Part shown: one piece after another, positions 1 to 9,720 of the stretch
Layout: each line of letters begins with the position of its first letter
Position numbering within the stretch: position 1 is the first letter of the stretch
Assembly: GCF_900106035.1 (NCBI RefSeq)
Contig: NZ_FNUC01000004.1
Coordinates: 744,001-808,000, forward strand
From: Jiangella alba
GTDB taxonomy: Bacteria > Actinomycetota > Actinomycetes > Jiangellales > Jiangellaceae
Direction: 5' to 3'
DNA length: 64,000 bases
Position numbers and translations under genes: made by a program
The notes under the pieces: generated by a model
What the model was told of the DNA's origin: nothing
The model's database searches: none
Seen by the model: only the letters and a program-made list of their open reading frames with translations

Positions 1-1329
1 ACGTCCGACGCCGCTGCCGAACTGGTCGGCCCCTGGGGCCCGCCGCCACCGGGCGGGAAGGCCGCCTGGCTGCGCGGACGGCTGATCGACGCGATCCTCG
101 GCGGACGGTTGCCGCCGGGCACGGCGCTGCCCGGCGCCCGCGACCTCGCCCAGGCCGTCGGCCTCGCCCGCGGCACGACCGACGCCGTCTACGCGCAACT
201 GCAGGACGAGGGGTTCATCCGCTCGGCGCCGCGGCGGCGGCCGGTCGTCACCGGCGGGCCGGGTCCCGGCGCACCGGCGCTGGCGCCGCCCAGCTCGGCC
301 GCCCCGCCGCCGTCGCCGGGCGTGCCCGATCCGGCGCTGTTCCCGCACCGCGCCTGGGCCGCGGCGACGCGTGAGGCGCTGGCCCGGCTGTCCGACCGGG
401 ACCTCGGGTACCCGGATCCGGCCGGTCATCCGCGGCTGCGCGCGGCGCTGGCCGACTGGCTGGCCCGGACCCGCGGCGTGTCCGCCGAACCAGACCAGAT
501 CCACGTCACCGGCGGCGTCTCGCACGCGATGTGGATGCTGACGACGGTGCTCGGCGTCGCGACGTGGGCGGTCGAGCGGCCGTGCTCGCCCGGCACCATG
601 CATCACCTGGTGCGCCGTCCGGTCGAGGTCGTCGAGGTGCCGATCGACGCGGACGGCCTGGATCCGGCGCTGCTGGACGGGGCGGGCGTCGGTCTCGGCT
701 CGGGGCCACGCTCCGGCTTCGGCGGCTCGCGCGTCGGGGCGGTGATGATCACGCCGAGCCACCAGTACCCGACCGGCGTGCAGCTGTCCGCGCCGCGGCG
801 ACGGTCGCTGGTCGACGGGTGCCGCGCGGCGGGCCGCTGGCTCGTCGAGGACGATTACGACTCGCACATCGCCGCCCCAGGCGTCGTGCCGGCGGCGGTG
901 CAGGCGCTGGCGCCGGATCTGGTGGTGTTCACCGGGTCGCTGTCGAAGCTGCTGGCGCCGGGGCTGCGGCTCGGCTGGATCGTCGCGCCGCCCACCGTGG
1001 CCGACCGGTTGCGCGAGCAGCGCGAAGACTCCGACCTCGGCGTCTCGGTCGTGCTGCAGCTGACCGTGGCGGCGCTGATCGAGTCCGGCGGGCTGGACCG
1101 CCACCTGCGCCGCGCCCGCCGCGTCTACGACGAACGCCGGTCACTGCTGGCCGCGCGGCTGGCGCCTCGGTACGAGCTCGGCGGCGCGCCGGTCGGGGTG
1201 CACGCCTTCGCCCCGACGGCGGACGCGGCGGCGCTGGCGGGCGAGCTGCGGTCGTCCGGCGTACCGGCCGCCCCCGTCGACGACGTGCGTCACCCCGGCG
1301 CCGTGATCTCCGTGGCCGCCGTCCGCTGA
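1..1329 (+). CDS. MocR-type GntR/aminotransferase regulator (5' truncated)
   Basis: The reading frame is open from the first base and has no start codon before the first clear domain, so the gene begins outside the window. The visible part opens with the end of a GntR winged helix (around LPGARDLAQAVGLARGTTDA), followed by a Pro/Ala linker and a class I aminotransferase-like domain. The PLP-binding lysine is in the SLSKLLAPGLRLGW segment, and a DDYDSH motif precedes it. MocR/PdxR proteins are PLP-responsive transcription factors, often of vitamin B6, GABA or transport genes. The target is not visible here. The family call is firm; the regulon is unknown. Confidence 0.9.
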   Translation, partial: TSDAAAELVGPWGPPPPGGKAAWLRGRLIDAILGGRLPPGTALPGARDLAQAVGLARGTTDAVYAQLQDEGFIRSAPRRRPVVTGGPGPGAPALAPPSSAAPPPSPGVPDPALFPHRAWAAATREALARLSDRDLGYPDPAGHPRLRAALADWLARTRGVSAEPDQIHVTGGVSHAMWMLTTVLGVATWAVERPCSPGTMHHLVRRPVEVVEVPIDADGLDPALLDGAGVGLGSGPRSGFGGSRVGAVMITPSHQYPTGVQLSAPRRRSLVDGCRAAGRWLVEDDYDSHIAAPGVVPAAVQALAPDLVVFTGSLSKLLAPGLRLGWIVAPPTVADRLREQREDSDLGVSVVLQLTVAALIESGGLDRHLRRARRVYDERRSLLAARLAPRYELGGAPVGVHAFAPTADAAALAGELRSSGVPAAPVDDVRHPGAVISVAAVR

Positions 1330-1510
1330 CGGCCACTGGCCGCTGGCGCCTGCAGGCGGCGCTGCCTCCCGACGGTCGATGCCCGCCGACGGTCGCCGTG
1401 GCCGGGCTCCTGGCGGACGTCTCCGCTGACCGGCTCAGCGTCAGCGTCCAGCGACGGTCCCTCCGGGCGTGCGGCCGCAACCAGGCACCCAGCCGTAGCC
1501 GATTCCGTCA

Positions 1511-1556
1511 AAGAAAAAACAGAACGGCGGCCGCCCCCAGTGGGAGCGGCCGCCGT
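1511..1556 (-). terminator. Intrinsic terminator of hppA
   Basis: An 11-bp perfect stem (1524-1534 with 1546-1556, ACGGCGGCCGC against GCGGCCGCCGT) is followed on the minus strand by six T residues (1514-1519). It lies 17 bp beyond the hppA stop codon, which is the classic rho-independent layout. Confidence 0.9.
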
Positions 1557-1572
1557 GCCGTGGATCAGCGGG

Positions 1573-3831
1573 TCAGACCGCCGCGCCCTCGCGGGCCGGC
1601 TCGTCCTCGCCGATGATGGCCGAACGCCGCTTCGAGAACCAGACGGCTGCGACGATGATCGCGACCGCCACGATGGCGATCGTGTAGCGCAGACCGTCGT
1701 TGGCGTCAGCGCCCACCGACATCGAGACGATGGCCGGGGCGATCAGCACGGAGACCAGGTTCATCACCTTGATCAGCGGGTTGATGGCCGGACCGGCGGT
1801 GTCCTTGAACGGGTCGCCGACAGTGTCGCCGATGACGGTGGCGTCGTGGGCGCCGGAGCCCTTGCCGCCGTGGTTGCCGTCCTCGACCAGCTTCTTCGAG
1901 TTGTCCCAGGCGCCACCGGAGTTGGCCAGGAACACCGCCATGAGCACACCGGTCGCGATGGCACCGGCCAGGTAGCCGGCCAGCGGGCCGACACCGAGAC
2001 CGAAGCCGACCGCGATCGGCGCCAGCGCCGCCATGAGGCCCGGCGTCGCCAGCTCACGCAGCGAGTCCTTCGTGACGATGTCGACGACGCGGCCGTAGGC
2101 CGGGGTCGACGTGCCGGCCATGATGCCCGGGTCGTCGCGGAACTGGCGGCGCACCTCGAACACGACCGCACCGGCGGCACGGCCGACGGCGTTGATGGCC
2201 AGGCCCGAGAACATGAACACGACCGCGGCGCCGATGACCACGCCGACCAGGACGTTCGGCGACACGATCTCGAGCAGGAACGACGTGTTGCCGGCGATGT
2301 CGCCGCCGACGTTGGCCAGTTCGCGCGAGATGGCGTCCATGTAGGAGCCGAACAGCGCCGTCGCCGCCAGGACCGCCGTGGCGATCGCGATGCCCTTGGT
2401 GATGGCCTTCGTGGTGTTGCCGACCGCGTCCAGCTCGGTGAGGATCTGCGCGCCCTCGCCGTCGACGTCGCCCGACATCTCCGCGATGCCCTGGGCGTTG
2501 TCGCTGACCGGCCCGAACGTGTCCATCGCGACGATGACGCCGACGGTGGTCAGCAGACCCGTGCCGGCCAGTGCGATGAGGAACAGCGACAGCTCGACCG
2601 AGCCGTCACCCAGCAGGAACGCACCGTAGACCGCACCGCCGATGACCAGCGCGGTGTAGACCGCCGACTCCAGCCCGAGCGCGATGCCGGACAGGATCAC
2701 CGTCGCCGGACCGGTGAGCGACGTCTTGGCGACGTCCTCGGTCGGCTTCTTGTCGGTGCCGGTGAAGTAGCCGGTCAGCCACAGGATGACGCCGGCCAGC
2801 ACGATGCCGAGGAACACGGCGGCGGTCGCGAGGACCCGCGGGTCGCCGTCGTGGTCGCCGAGGCCGCCGTCGAGCTGCGCGAAGCTGTCGGGCAGATAGG
2901 CGAACGCGGCGATGGCACACAGCACCGCGGATACCACCGCGGAGATGTAGAACGCCCGGTTGATTGTGGTCAGGCCGTTCTCGCCGGGGCGCGGTCGGGT
3001 CAGGTAGATGCCGAGGACGGCGGTGAGCGCACCGAGCGCCGGGACGATCAGCGGGAAGACCAGGCCCTCCTGGCCGAAGGCGACCTGGCCCAGGATCAGC
3101 GCGGCCACCAGCGTGACGGCGTACGACTCGAACAGGTCCGCCGCCATGCCGGCACAGTCACCGACGTTGTCGCCCACGTTGTCGGCGATGGTCGCGGCGT
3201 TGCGGGGGTCGTCCTCGGGGATGCCCTGCTCGACCTTGCCGACGAGGTCGGCGCCGACGTCGGCGGCCTTCGTGAAGATGCCGCCGCCGACACGCATGAA
3301 CATGGCGAGCAGCGCGGCGCCGAAGCCGAAGCCCTCGAGCACCGTCGGCGCGTCCTCCTGATAGACGAGGACGACGACGGCCGCGCCCAGGAGTCCGAGG
3401 CCGACAGTGGCCATACCGACGGTGCCACCGGTGCGGAACGCGACCTTCATCGCCGGGTCGCGGCCCTCATCGCGAGCAGCGGCGGCGACACGGACGTTCG
3501 CCCGCGTGGCCAGCCACATGCCCATATAGCCGATGGCGGCGGAGAACGCCGCACCGACCAGGAAGAACAACGACCGGCCGAACCGGACGCCGGCATCGCC
3601 GGGGAGCAGGAAGAGCAGGCCGAAGACCAGCACCACGAAGATGCCCAGCGTCCGGAACTGCCGGTTGAGGTAGGCCGCGGCGCCCTCCTGCACGGCGCGC
3701 GCGATCGTCTTCATGTTCTCGGTGCCCTCACTTGCACTGAGAACTTCTCGGCGAAACAGCGCCGCCATCGCCAGGGCTGCCACCGCGATCAACGCGACGA
3801 CAACCACATAGGAGAGGTTGAGCCCGGTCAT
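1573..3831 (-). CDS. hppA: K+-independent membrane proton-pumping pyrophosphatase
   Basis: The product (752 aa) couples PPi hydrolysis to proton export across the cytoplasmic membrane. It has about 16 membrane segments. The catalytic region carries the hallmark DNVGDNVGDCAGMAADLFE and an ADVGADLVGKVE motif. The key-site segment GNTTKAITKG has Lys, with Thr three residues later, which marks the K+-independent subclass; K+-dependent enzymes have Ala at both sites. I placed the start at ATG 3831, preceded by GGAGGA at 5-nt spacing. The longer open frame upstream (to 4008) is arginine-rich and lacks family similarity. It is transcribed alone and ends at a strong terminator. Confidence 0.96.
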   Translation of the reverse strand: MTGLNLSYVVVVALIAVAALAMAALFRREVLSASEGTENMKTIARAVQEGAAAYLNRQFRTLGIFVVLVFGLLFLLPGDAGVRFGRSLFFLVGAAFSAAIGYMGMWLATRANVRVAAAARDEGRDPAMKVAFRTGGTVGMATVGLGLLGAAVVVLVYQEDAPTVLEGFGFGAALLAMFMRVGGGIFTKAADVGADLVGKVEQGIPEDDPRNAATIADNVGDNVGDCAGMAADLFESYAVTLVAALILGQVAFGQEGLVFPLIVPALGALTAVLGIYLTRPRPGENGLTTINRAFYISAVVSAVLCAIAAFAYLPDSFAQLDGGLGDHDGDPRVLATAAVFLGIVLAGVILWLTGYFTGTDKKPTEDVAKTSLTGPATVILSGIALGLESAVYTALVIGGAVYGAFLLGDGSVELSLFLIALAGTGLLTTVGVIVAMDTFGPVSDNAQGIAEMSGDVDGEGAQILTELDAVGNTTKAITKGIAIATAVLAATALFGSYMDAISRELANVGGDIAGNTSFLLEIVSPNVLVGVVIGAAVVFMFSGLAINAVGRAAGAVVFEVRRQFRDDPGIMAGTSTPAYGRVVDIVTKDSLRELATPGLMAALAPIAVGFGLGVGPLAGYLAGAIATGVLMAVFLANSGGAWDNSKKLVEDGNHGGKGSGAHDATVIGDTVGDPFKDTAGPAINPLIKVMNLVSVLIAPAIVSMSVGADANDGLRYTIAIVAVAIIVAAVWFSKRRSAIIGEDEPAREGAAV

Positions 3832-4067
3832 TCGTCCTCCTTGACGTCGCCCTCGGGCAGGGCGTTGAAACAGCTGTCCGCGCCCGGTCCGCTGGACCGA
3901 CCGCTGACAGGAATCGGCTCGTTCGTATCGACGGACCGCAAGATGGGCAGGATCCGACCGACCTGCGGAGTCTAGAGCGCCCTCCACCCAAAGTTCACGT
4001 CGGTCCACCTACCGACATGGTTACCTTCGTGTGAAAGTACCCACACGATGCCGCCTGCGCGAGCCCC

Positions 4068-4415
4068 TCAGGGCGTCTCCGTGGCGGCCACGGCCTCCTC
4101 GAGCGTCTCGTGAATCGGAAAGACCTTCGTCAGGCCGGTGATCCGGAAGATCTTCAGGATCCGCTCCTGGTTGCAGACGAGGCGGAGGGAACCGTCGTGC
4201 TGGCCGACCCGCTTGAGGCCGCCGACGAGCACGCCGAGCCCGGTCGAGTCGAGAAACTCGACCTCACGCATGTCGACGACGATGTGGTAGTGACCCGAGT
4301 CGACGAGCTCGACAAGCTGGTCGCGCAGTCTCGGCGCCGTGTAGACGTCGATCTCACCACCGACCGCGACCACGCTGCGGCCGCTCTCGGTACGGGTCGA
4401 CAACGACAGGTCCAC
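4068..4415 (-). CDS. bldG: Anti-sigma factor antagonist, BldG-like STAS protein
   Basis: This 115-aa single-domain STAS protein has the phospho-acceptor serine in [14 protein letters not shown]. The sequence closely follows Streptomyces BldG from [10 protein letters not shown] through [19 protein letters not shown] to [18 protein letters not shown]. BldG-type proteins release sigma factors from partner anti-sigma kinases and are controlled by serine phosphorylation. I chose GTG 4415, not the upstream ATG, because GGAGGATCTGC precedes it and the Streptomyces protein starts at this residue. No cognate anti-sigma gene lies next to it. It is divergent from the helicase gene (89 bp between starts). 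Confidence 0.93.
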   Translation of the reverse strand: MDLSLSTRTESGRSVVAVGGEIDVYTAPRLRDQLVELVDSGHYHIVVDMREVEFLDSTGLGVLVGGLKRVGQHDGSLRLVCNQERILKIFRITGLTKVFPIHETLEEAVAATETP

Positions 4416-4504
4416 GCAGATCCTCCATGCCTCCATCGGTCAACACACAGCGCTCACCGCGTGCCGGGCTCATCCGCATTCAACCATGATGCGAGACTCA
4501 CGAG

Positions 4505-7075
4505 GTGCCCCGCCCGAACGACCTGCTCGATGTCCTGCTGACCGGTCCGCACCGGACCGGACGAGTCACGCACATCGAATCGATACCCGCCCGGGCCGCC
4601 AAGCCCGGCGCGTGGCCGCTCTGGGTGGATCCCGTCGTGCGCGATCGCTTCATGACCGCAGGCATCGTAGCGCCCTGGGCCCATCAGGCACAGGCCGCTG
4701 CGCTGGCCTGGTCGCGACGGCACGTCGTCATCGCCACCGGCACCGCGTCGGGCAAGTCGCTGGCCTATCAGCTCCCGGCGTTGACGGCGGCCCGCACCGG
4801 CCGGCGCCTCGGCGGCACAACGCTGTACATATCGCCCACCAAGGCACTGGCCGCCGACCAGCTGCGATCGCTCGACGAGCTCGGCGTCCCCGGCGTCATG
4901 GCCACCACCTACGACGGCGACACCCCCATCGAGCTGCGTGACGTGGCCCGGACGCACGCGACGTACCTGCTGACGAACCCGGACATGCTGCACCACGCGA
5001 TTCTGCCGGCGCACCACCGCTGGGCCGGATTCCTCCGGTCGCTGCGGTTCATCGTGGTCGACGAGTGCCACGGCTACCGCGGCGTCTTCGGCTCCCACGT
5101 GGCGCAGGTGCTACGGCGGCTGCGGCGCGTCTGCGCGATATACGGTTCGACGCCGACGTTCGTCCTCGCCTCCGCGACGACGGCCAACCCGGCCCGCACC
5201 GCCGAGCTGCTCATCGGCATGCTGCCCATCGAGGCCGTGACCGAGGACGGCTCGCCCAGCGGCGCGAAGACCTTCCTCCTCTGGGAGCCGCCCCTTCTCG
5301 GCGACGGCGCCACCCGGGACGCGCGCGGCGCCGGTGCCGACCCTCGCCCCACCCCCGGCGATGCGGCCGCCAGCAGCGCGAACGCCGCCCCCAGCGACGC
5401 CGACGACGCCGCCGGCGCTCCGCCCGCCACCGCGACGGCCGCCGGCCGAGTGGCCCGGAGCCCGCATCTCGGCGCCGCCGAGCCCAGCCGTCCGGCCGTC
5501 AGCTCCCCGATCACCACCGGCGACGGCGCACCCGACCCCGCCGGTTCCGAGGGTGGCTCCGGATCCTGGGGCGTCGATGGCGGCAGCGCGCGGCGGCGAA
5601 GCGTGCTGGCCGAGACCGCGGACCTGCTCACCGATCTCGTCATCGCCGACGCCCGGACCGTCGCGTTCGTCCGCTCCCGCCGCGCCGCCGAGACCGTCGC
5701 CGGGCTCGCGCGGTCGGCGTTGACCGAGGTGGACGCCTCGCTGCCGAATCGGGTCGCCTCGTACCGGGCCGGTTACCTCGCCTACGAGCGCCGGTCCTTG
5801 GAGGCCGCGCTCAACGACGGATCGCTCGTCGGCCTCGCCGCGACGACGGCCCTCGAGCTGGGCGTCGACGTCAGCGGGCTCGACGCCGTGCTGATCGCCG
5901 GCTGGCCGGGAACCCGGGCGTCGCTGTGGCAGCAGGCAGGTCGCGCCGGCCGCGCAGGTCAGGAGAGCCTCGCCGTCCTGGTGGCCAGCGACAACCCGCT
6001 CGACTCGTACCTCGTCCAGCACCCCGAGGCGATCTTCGAGCAGCCCGTCGAGGAGACCGTGCTGGACCCGGACAACCCGTACGTCCTGGCGCCGCACCTG
6101 TGCGCCGCAGCGGCCGAGCGTCCGCTGACCTCCAAGGACGCGGCCATCTTCGGCCCGTCGACCGACGACGTCCTGGCGACGCTGGAGCATCGGAGGCTGC
6201 TGCGGCGGAGGGTGAAGGAGGAGACCACCTGGCACTGGACCAAGCGCGAGCGCCCGACCGACCTGGCCGACCTGCGTGGCTCCGGCGGACTGGTCAGCCT
6301 CGTCGAGGCCGGCACCGGCCGCGTGCTCGGCACCGTCGACGGGGTCCGCGCGCATTCGACCGCCCACGAGGGCGCCGTCTACGTCCACCAGGGCGACACC
6401 TACGTCATCGAGAGCCTCGACCTCGACGACGGCGTCGCGATTGCGTTGCCCGGCGCGCCCGACTACACGACGACGGCGCGCGAGGTCAGCACGTTGCGGG
6501 TGCTCGAGGAGTCGGCGTCGGAGAAGTGGGGGCCGGCGCGCCTCGCCTTCGGCACCGTCGAGGTGGTCAGCCAGGTCGTCGGCTACCTCAAGCGGGCGCT
6601 GCGCAACGGCGCGGTGCTCGGAGAGGTGCCGCTCGACCTGCCCGAACGCCGTCTGCGCACCCGGTCGGTCTGGTGGACGCTGCCCGACGACGTGATCGCC
6701 GCCGCCGGGGTGTCGATGGCGGACGCGCCAGGCGCGGCGCACGCCGCGGAGCATGCGTCGATCGGGATCCTGCCGCTCGTGGCCAGTTGCGACCGCTGGG
6801 ACATCGGCGGGCTGTCGACGCTGCTGCACCCGGACACCGGCATGCTCACCGTCTTCGTGCACGACGGTCATCCCGGCGGCGCCGGCTTCGCGGAGCGCGG
6901 TTTCCACGCGGCGCGGTCCTGGCTGACGGCGACGCGCGACACCATCGCCGCCTGCCCCTGCCGCGACGGCTGCCCGTCGTGTGTGCAGTCGCCGAAGTGC
7001 GGCAATGGCAACGAGCCGCTCGACAAGGCCGGCGCGGTGCGGCTGCTGGACATGCTGCTCTCCGGGACCGACTGA
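4505..7075 (+). CDS. DEAD/DEAH-box helicase with C-terminal cysteine cluster (YprA/MrfA-like)
   Basis: This 856-aa superfamily 2 helicase has Walker A TGTASGKS near residue 80 and a DECH motif in VVDECHGYRG. Its second RecA domain includes LAATTALELGVDVSG and an arginine-finger segment (QQAGRAGRAGQ). The C-terminal region ends with CPCRDGCPSCVQSPKCGNG, a four-cysteine motif of the DUF1998/MrfA group. B. subtilis MrfA is a 3'-5' helicase in mitomycin C repair, and Rv3649 is the mycobacterial counterpart. Residues about 265-360 are an Ala/Pro/Gly-rich insert between the RecA lobes. The start is GTG. DNA repair is inferred from the family. Confidence 0.92.
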   Translation: MPRPNDLLDVLLTGPHRTGRVTHIESIPARAAKPGAWPLWVDPVVRDRFMTAGIVAPWAHQAQAAALAWSRRHVVIATGTASGKSLAYQLPALTAARTGRRLGGTTLYISPTKALAADQLRSLDELGVPGVMATTYDGDTPIELRDVARTHATYLLTNPDMLHHAILPAHHRWAGFLRSLRFIVVDECHGYRGVFGSHVAQVLRRLRRVCAIYGSTPTFVLASATTANPARTAELLIGMLPIEAVTEDGSPSGAKTFLLWEPPLLGDGATRDARGAGADPRPTPGDAAASSANAAPSDADDAAGAPPATATAAGRVARSPHLGAAEPSRPAVSSPITTGDGAPDPAGSEGGSGSWGVDGGSARRRSVLAETADLLTDLVIADARTVAFVRSRRAAETVAGLARSALTEVDASLPNRVASYRAGYLAYERRSLEAALNDGSLVGLAATTALELGVDVSGLDAVLIAGWPGTRASLWQQAGRAGRAGQESLAVLVASDNPLDSYLVQHPEAIFEQPVEETVLDPDNPYVLAPHLCAAAAERPLTSKDAAIFGPSTDDVLATLEHRRLLRRRVKEETTWHWTKRERPTDLADLRGSGGLVSLVEAGTGRVLGTVDGVRAHSTAHEGAVYVHQGDTYVIESLDLDDGVAIALPGAPDYTTTAREVSTLRVLEESASEKWGPARLAFGTVEVVSQVVGYLKRALRNGAVLGEVPLDLPERRLRTRSVWWTLPDDVIAAAGVSMADAPGAAHAAEHASIGILPLVASCDRWDIGGLSTLLHPDTGMLTVFVHDGHPGGAGFAERGFHAARSWLTATRDTIAACPCRDGCPSCVQSPKCGNGNEPLDKAGAVRLLDMLLSGTD

Positions 7076-7152
7076 CCAGGGCCGGATTCGCCCGCGGACG
7101 GGCCGGTGATCGCTACGGTGGACCCCGGGGGATCGATGAAGGGGTGGTCGTC

Positions 7153-7566
7153 GTGGTAGCTGTCGCACTGATCGTTCTCCTGCTCGCTCTGTTGCTCACC
7201 ATCGGTGTGCTCACCGGCGCCGGCGAGTCGCTCTCCGTGGACCTGCTCGGTTCCGAGGTCACGACGTCGGGTTCCGGTCTGTACATCGCCGGTCTGATCA
7301 CCGGCCTGGCGACGCTGGCCGCCCTGTGGTTGCTGCGGATCGGACTGCGCAAGGAGCTGAAGCAACGCAAGCGGATCCGCGACCTCGAACGACGTGCCGA
7401 CCGCGCCGACGACCCGCACGGTTCGCCTACTGCCGGCCAGCCGTCCTCCCCCAGCGACGGCCAGCACACTGACGGCGACGGCCGCGGCAAGGACGCTGAC
7501 GGCGATCGCCAGCAGCCCGCCCGCGCCGACTCCGGCTCACCGGCCTCCGACCGCGACAACTCCTGA
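7153..7566 (+). CDS. LapA-like small membrane protein with hydrophilic tail
   Basis: The protein is about 137 aa. It has two hydrophobic helices (VALIVLLLALLLTIGVL and YIAGLITGLATLAALWLL), a basic coil (RKELKQRKRIRDLERRADRADD) and a Ser/Gly/Asp-rich disordered tail. The two-helix plus basic-coil plan matches LapA/DUF1049 proteins. The start is uncertain: GTG 7144 and GTG 7153 are in frame, and AAGGGG at 7139-7144 favours 7153. It follows the helicase by 77 bp in the same direction. Function is not established. Confidence 0.7.
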   Translation: MVAVALIVLLLALLLTIGVLTGAGESLSVDLLGSEVTTSGSGLYIAGLITGLATLAALWLLRIGLRKELKQRKRIRDLERRADRADDPHGSPTAGQPSSPSDGQHTDGDGRGKDADGDRQQPARADSGSPASDRDNS

Positions 7567-7733
7567 CACCCGGCCCCGGCCAGCCCGCAGCCCGCGGCCC
7601 GCAGCGCGCTCTCGCCCGGCCCAACGCGCACCTCACCGCGTCGCCACAGGCTCCCTCGCCGCCGCAGGCTCCCCTCGCCGCACACCCCCGGCGCTGGACC
7701 GAGGCGGGTCGGCCCAGCGCCTAGGCTGACCGC

Positions 7734-8603
7734 GTGACGTCGCCACTCGGGTCGATTCCCGCTCCCGGGCTGGTGCTCGGCGGGATCTTCTCGCTGCAGA
7801 TCGGCGCCGGACTCGCGAAAGGCCTGTTCGACACCCTGCCGCCGACCGCCGTCGTGTTCCTGCGACTGGCGTTCTCGGCCGTAGCGCTGGTGGCCATCAC
7901 TCAGCACGCTGTCCGCGCGGCGCTGCGCCGGGCATCACGCGGTGACCTGGGGCTCGCGATCACGTTCGGGCTCTCGCTGGCCGCGATGAACATCGCGATC
8001 TACGAGTCCTTCTCACGCATCCCGCTCGGCGTCGCCGTCACCATCGAGTTCATCGGACCGCTCGGGGTGGCGGTCGCGCTGTCGCGACGCCGGCTCGACC
8101 TGCTCTGGGTGCTGCTGGCCGGCAGCGGTGTCGTCCTCCTGGCCCGCGGCGGGTCAGGCGACATCGATCCGGTCGGCGTGATGTTCGCACTGGTGGCGGC
8201 CGCCGGCTGGGCGTCGTACATCCTGCTCGGCAAACAGCTCGGTCAGCGTTTCCCGGGCTCGTCCGGACTGACCGTGGCCAGCGTCGTGGGCGCGGCCGCG
8301 GTGGCGCCGATCGGCCTGACGACCGGCGGGTCCGACCTCTGGCAGACGCACGTGCTGCTGCTGGCTGCTGGGATCGCTCTGCTTTCATCGGTGATTCCGT
8401 ACTCCTTCGAATTGGAAGCGTTGCGTCGCATGCCCGCGACGGTGTTCGGGATCCTGATGAGCCTCGAACCGGCGGCGGCCGCGCTCGTCGGGCTCGTCGT
8501 GCTGAACGAGGTCCTGCATGTCCAGGAGTGGCTCGCGATCGGACTCGTCGTGGCGGCCTGCCTCGGCGCGACCCGGCAACGTCCGAGCCGCGCCGAGCCC
8601 TGA
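7734..8603 (+). CDS. EamA/RhtA-type drug/metabolite exporter
   Basis: This 289-aa protein has ten predicted membrane helices and two EamA repeats, typical of the DMT superfamily. The segment around GVAVTIEFIGPLGVAVALSR and the C-terminal VFGILMSLEPAAAALVGL are typical of RhtA (threonine/homoserine efflux). The start is GTG 7734. About 165 bp of non-coding, repeat-poor sequence separates it from the previous gene. The substrate is not shown by the sequence. Confidence 0.88.
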   Translation: MTSPLGSIPAPGLVLGGIFSLQIGAGLAKGLFDTLPPTAVVFLRLAFSAVALVAITQHAVRAALRRASRGDLGLAITFGLSLAAMNIAIYESFSRIPLGVAVTIEFIGPLGVAVALSRRRLDLLWVLLAGSGVVLLARGGSGDIDPVGVMFALVAAAGWASYILLGKQLGQRFPGSSGLTVASVVGAAAVAPIGLTTGGSDLWQTHVLLLAAGIALLSSVIPYSFELEALRRMPATVFGILMSLEPAAAALVGLVVLNEVLHVQEWLAIGLVVAACLGATRQRPSRAEP

Positions 8604-8697
8604 CCTGACCTGACCGCACCGAGACGCAGGCCACCGTGCTGGGCGTCAGCGAGCACGACCGAGCCGATCCAGGCGCCGCGACCACGTCGTCCGGACG

Positions 8698-9066
8698 TCA
8701 GCCGGGCCGCGGCGGACCGGCACGGGCGCGTCGCTCCTGATCCGGCAGCCACGGCAACACGGAGGTCGTCGGCACCCGCACCTGGACCTCGACCTCCATG
8801 CCGTCGATGACGCAGTCGCGCAGAGCGGCGCCGTTGGCGTCGGCGATGCGACCGGCGACGGCACAGGGATCGGCCGAACCGAGCGCCAGTTGATTCGCTC
8901 CCGCCAGCGCGGCCAGGTCCGCCGCCGCGGCCGCCTGGTGACGGGCCGACTGACCCGTTGCCAGGACCGCCACGGCCTGCACCGCGACCATGATCACCAT
9001 CACCACCGACAGGATCAGCACCGTCCCCGCACCGCGCTCGCCCGGGCGGCGTCGGACCGGCATCAT
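8698..9066 (-). CDS. TadE-like pseudopilin, Rv3654c type
   Basis: This 122-aa protein has a short basic N-terminus (MMPVRRRPGERG), one hydrophobic helix (AGTVLILSVVMVIMVAVQAVAVLATG) and an Ala-rich segment with two conserved cysteines (DPCAVAG, LRDC). It matches the helicase/secretion-neighbourhood TadE-like family found last in actinobacterial tad operons. Its ATG overlaps the stop of the next gene upstream by ATGA, so it is translationally coupled. It probably contributes a minor pilin to the Tad pilus. Confidence 0.85.
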   Translation of the reverse strand: MMPVRRRPGERGAGTVLILSVVMVIMVAVQAVAVLATGQSARHQAAAAADLAALAGANQLALGSADPCAVAGRIADANGAALRDCVIDGMEVEVQVRVPTTSVLPWLPDQERRARAGPPRPG

Positions 9067-9440
9067 CCGGCCTCGGCCAACGCGACCGAGCGCCCCGACA
9101 CCGTGGTCGTCGGCAGCGTGTCGCCCAGCGGGCCCGGCATGGCCAGTCGCGCGCTGACCCGCACCTCGATCAACCCGTCGACCTCGTCGATGACGACGTT
9201 CGCGCCCGACGGCGCCGACTCTGCCGCGACCTCGCGCACGACCGCCAGGTCCTCGCCACGAGCTGCCGCCCGAGCGGCCTCACGAGCGGCGTCGGAGCAC
9301 CGCAGCTGCCCAGTGGCGAACGTGATGGCCCAGATCGCCATGAGCAGCACCAGCACGAGGGCGGGGAATCCGGCGGCGAGCTCGGCCGTCACCATGCCGC
9401 GCTGCGGATCGCCCCGGGCCGCGGGTCGTCGGCGCCTCAT
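9063..9440 (-). CDS. TadE family minor pilin
   Basis: This 125-aa protein starts with a basic leader (MRRRRPAARGDPQRG) and then MVTAELAAGFPALVLVLLMAIWAI. That is the TadE signature, with a prepilin-like G-M-V-T-A-E cleavage region and one helix. The conserved SDAAREAARAAARGED follows. It corresponds to Rv3655c. The start at ATG 9440 overlaps the upstream pilin stop by ATGA, and its own stop overlaps the next start. It belongs to the Tad (Flp) pilus apparatus. Confidence 0.88.
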   Translation of the reverse strand: MRRRRPAARGDPQRGMVTAELAAGFPALVLVLLMAIWAITFATGQLRCSDAAREAARAAARGEDLAVVREVAAESAPSGANVVIDEVDGLIEVRVSARLAMPGPLGDTLPTTTVSGRSVALAEAG

Positions 9441-9625
9441 CCGCCGATCACCCCGAACGCCTTCTCGATGACGTTGTTCAGCAGAGTCTGAACCGGCTCG
9501 CTGGTCAGCAGCTTGTAGAGGACGCCGCCGAAGCCGCACGCCGCGACCGTTCCGACGGCGTACTCGGCGGTGGTCATGCCGCGCTCGCTGCGCAACCGAC
9601 CGAGCCTGCTGATGAGCTTGGACAT
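9437..9625 (-). CDS. Flp-pilin-like DUF4244 protein
   Basis: This 62-aa pilin-like protein has SERGMTTAEYAVGTVAACGFGGVLYKLL, a G-M-T-T-A-E-Y cleavage/assembly motif and one hydrophobic helix. It is the Rv3656c family (DUF4244) and the probable major Tad pilin. The start at ATG 9625 has GGGAGG at 6-nt spacing; the longer upstream open frame is not pilin-like. It heads the three-gene pilin sub-operon. Confidence 0.9.
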   Translation of the reverse strand: MSKLISRLGRLRSERGMTTAEYAVGTVAACGFGGVLYKLLTSEPVQTLLNNVIEKAFGVIGG

Positions 9626-9720
9626 GGTGAACCTCCCTGGATTCCGGCGACCGGCCGGCGCGGAGCCCACGAGCTGTGGGCCTGCGACCAGGTTCTTCGG
9701 GCGGGCGAGCGGATCCCAGC

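Noticed and set aside
1540-3975. Plus-strand open frame of 811 codons opposite hppA
   Set aside because: It mirrors hppA; the product is Arg/Asp/Gly-rich with no domain, while the minus strand gives a complete pyrophosphatase.
5111-7168. Minus-strand frame of 685 codons opposite the helicase
   Set aside because: Composition is typical of a GC-rich shadow; the plus-strand helicase has all motifs.
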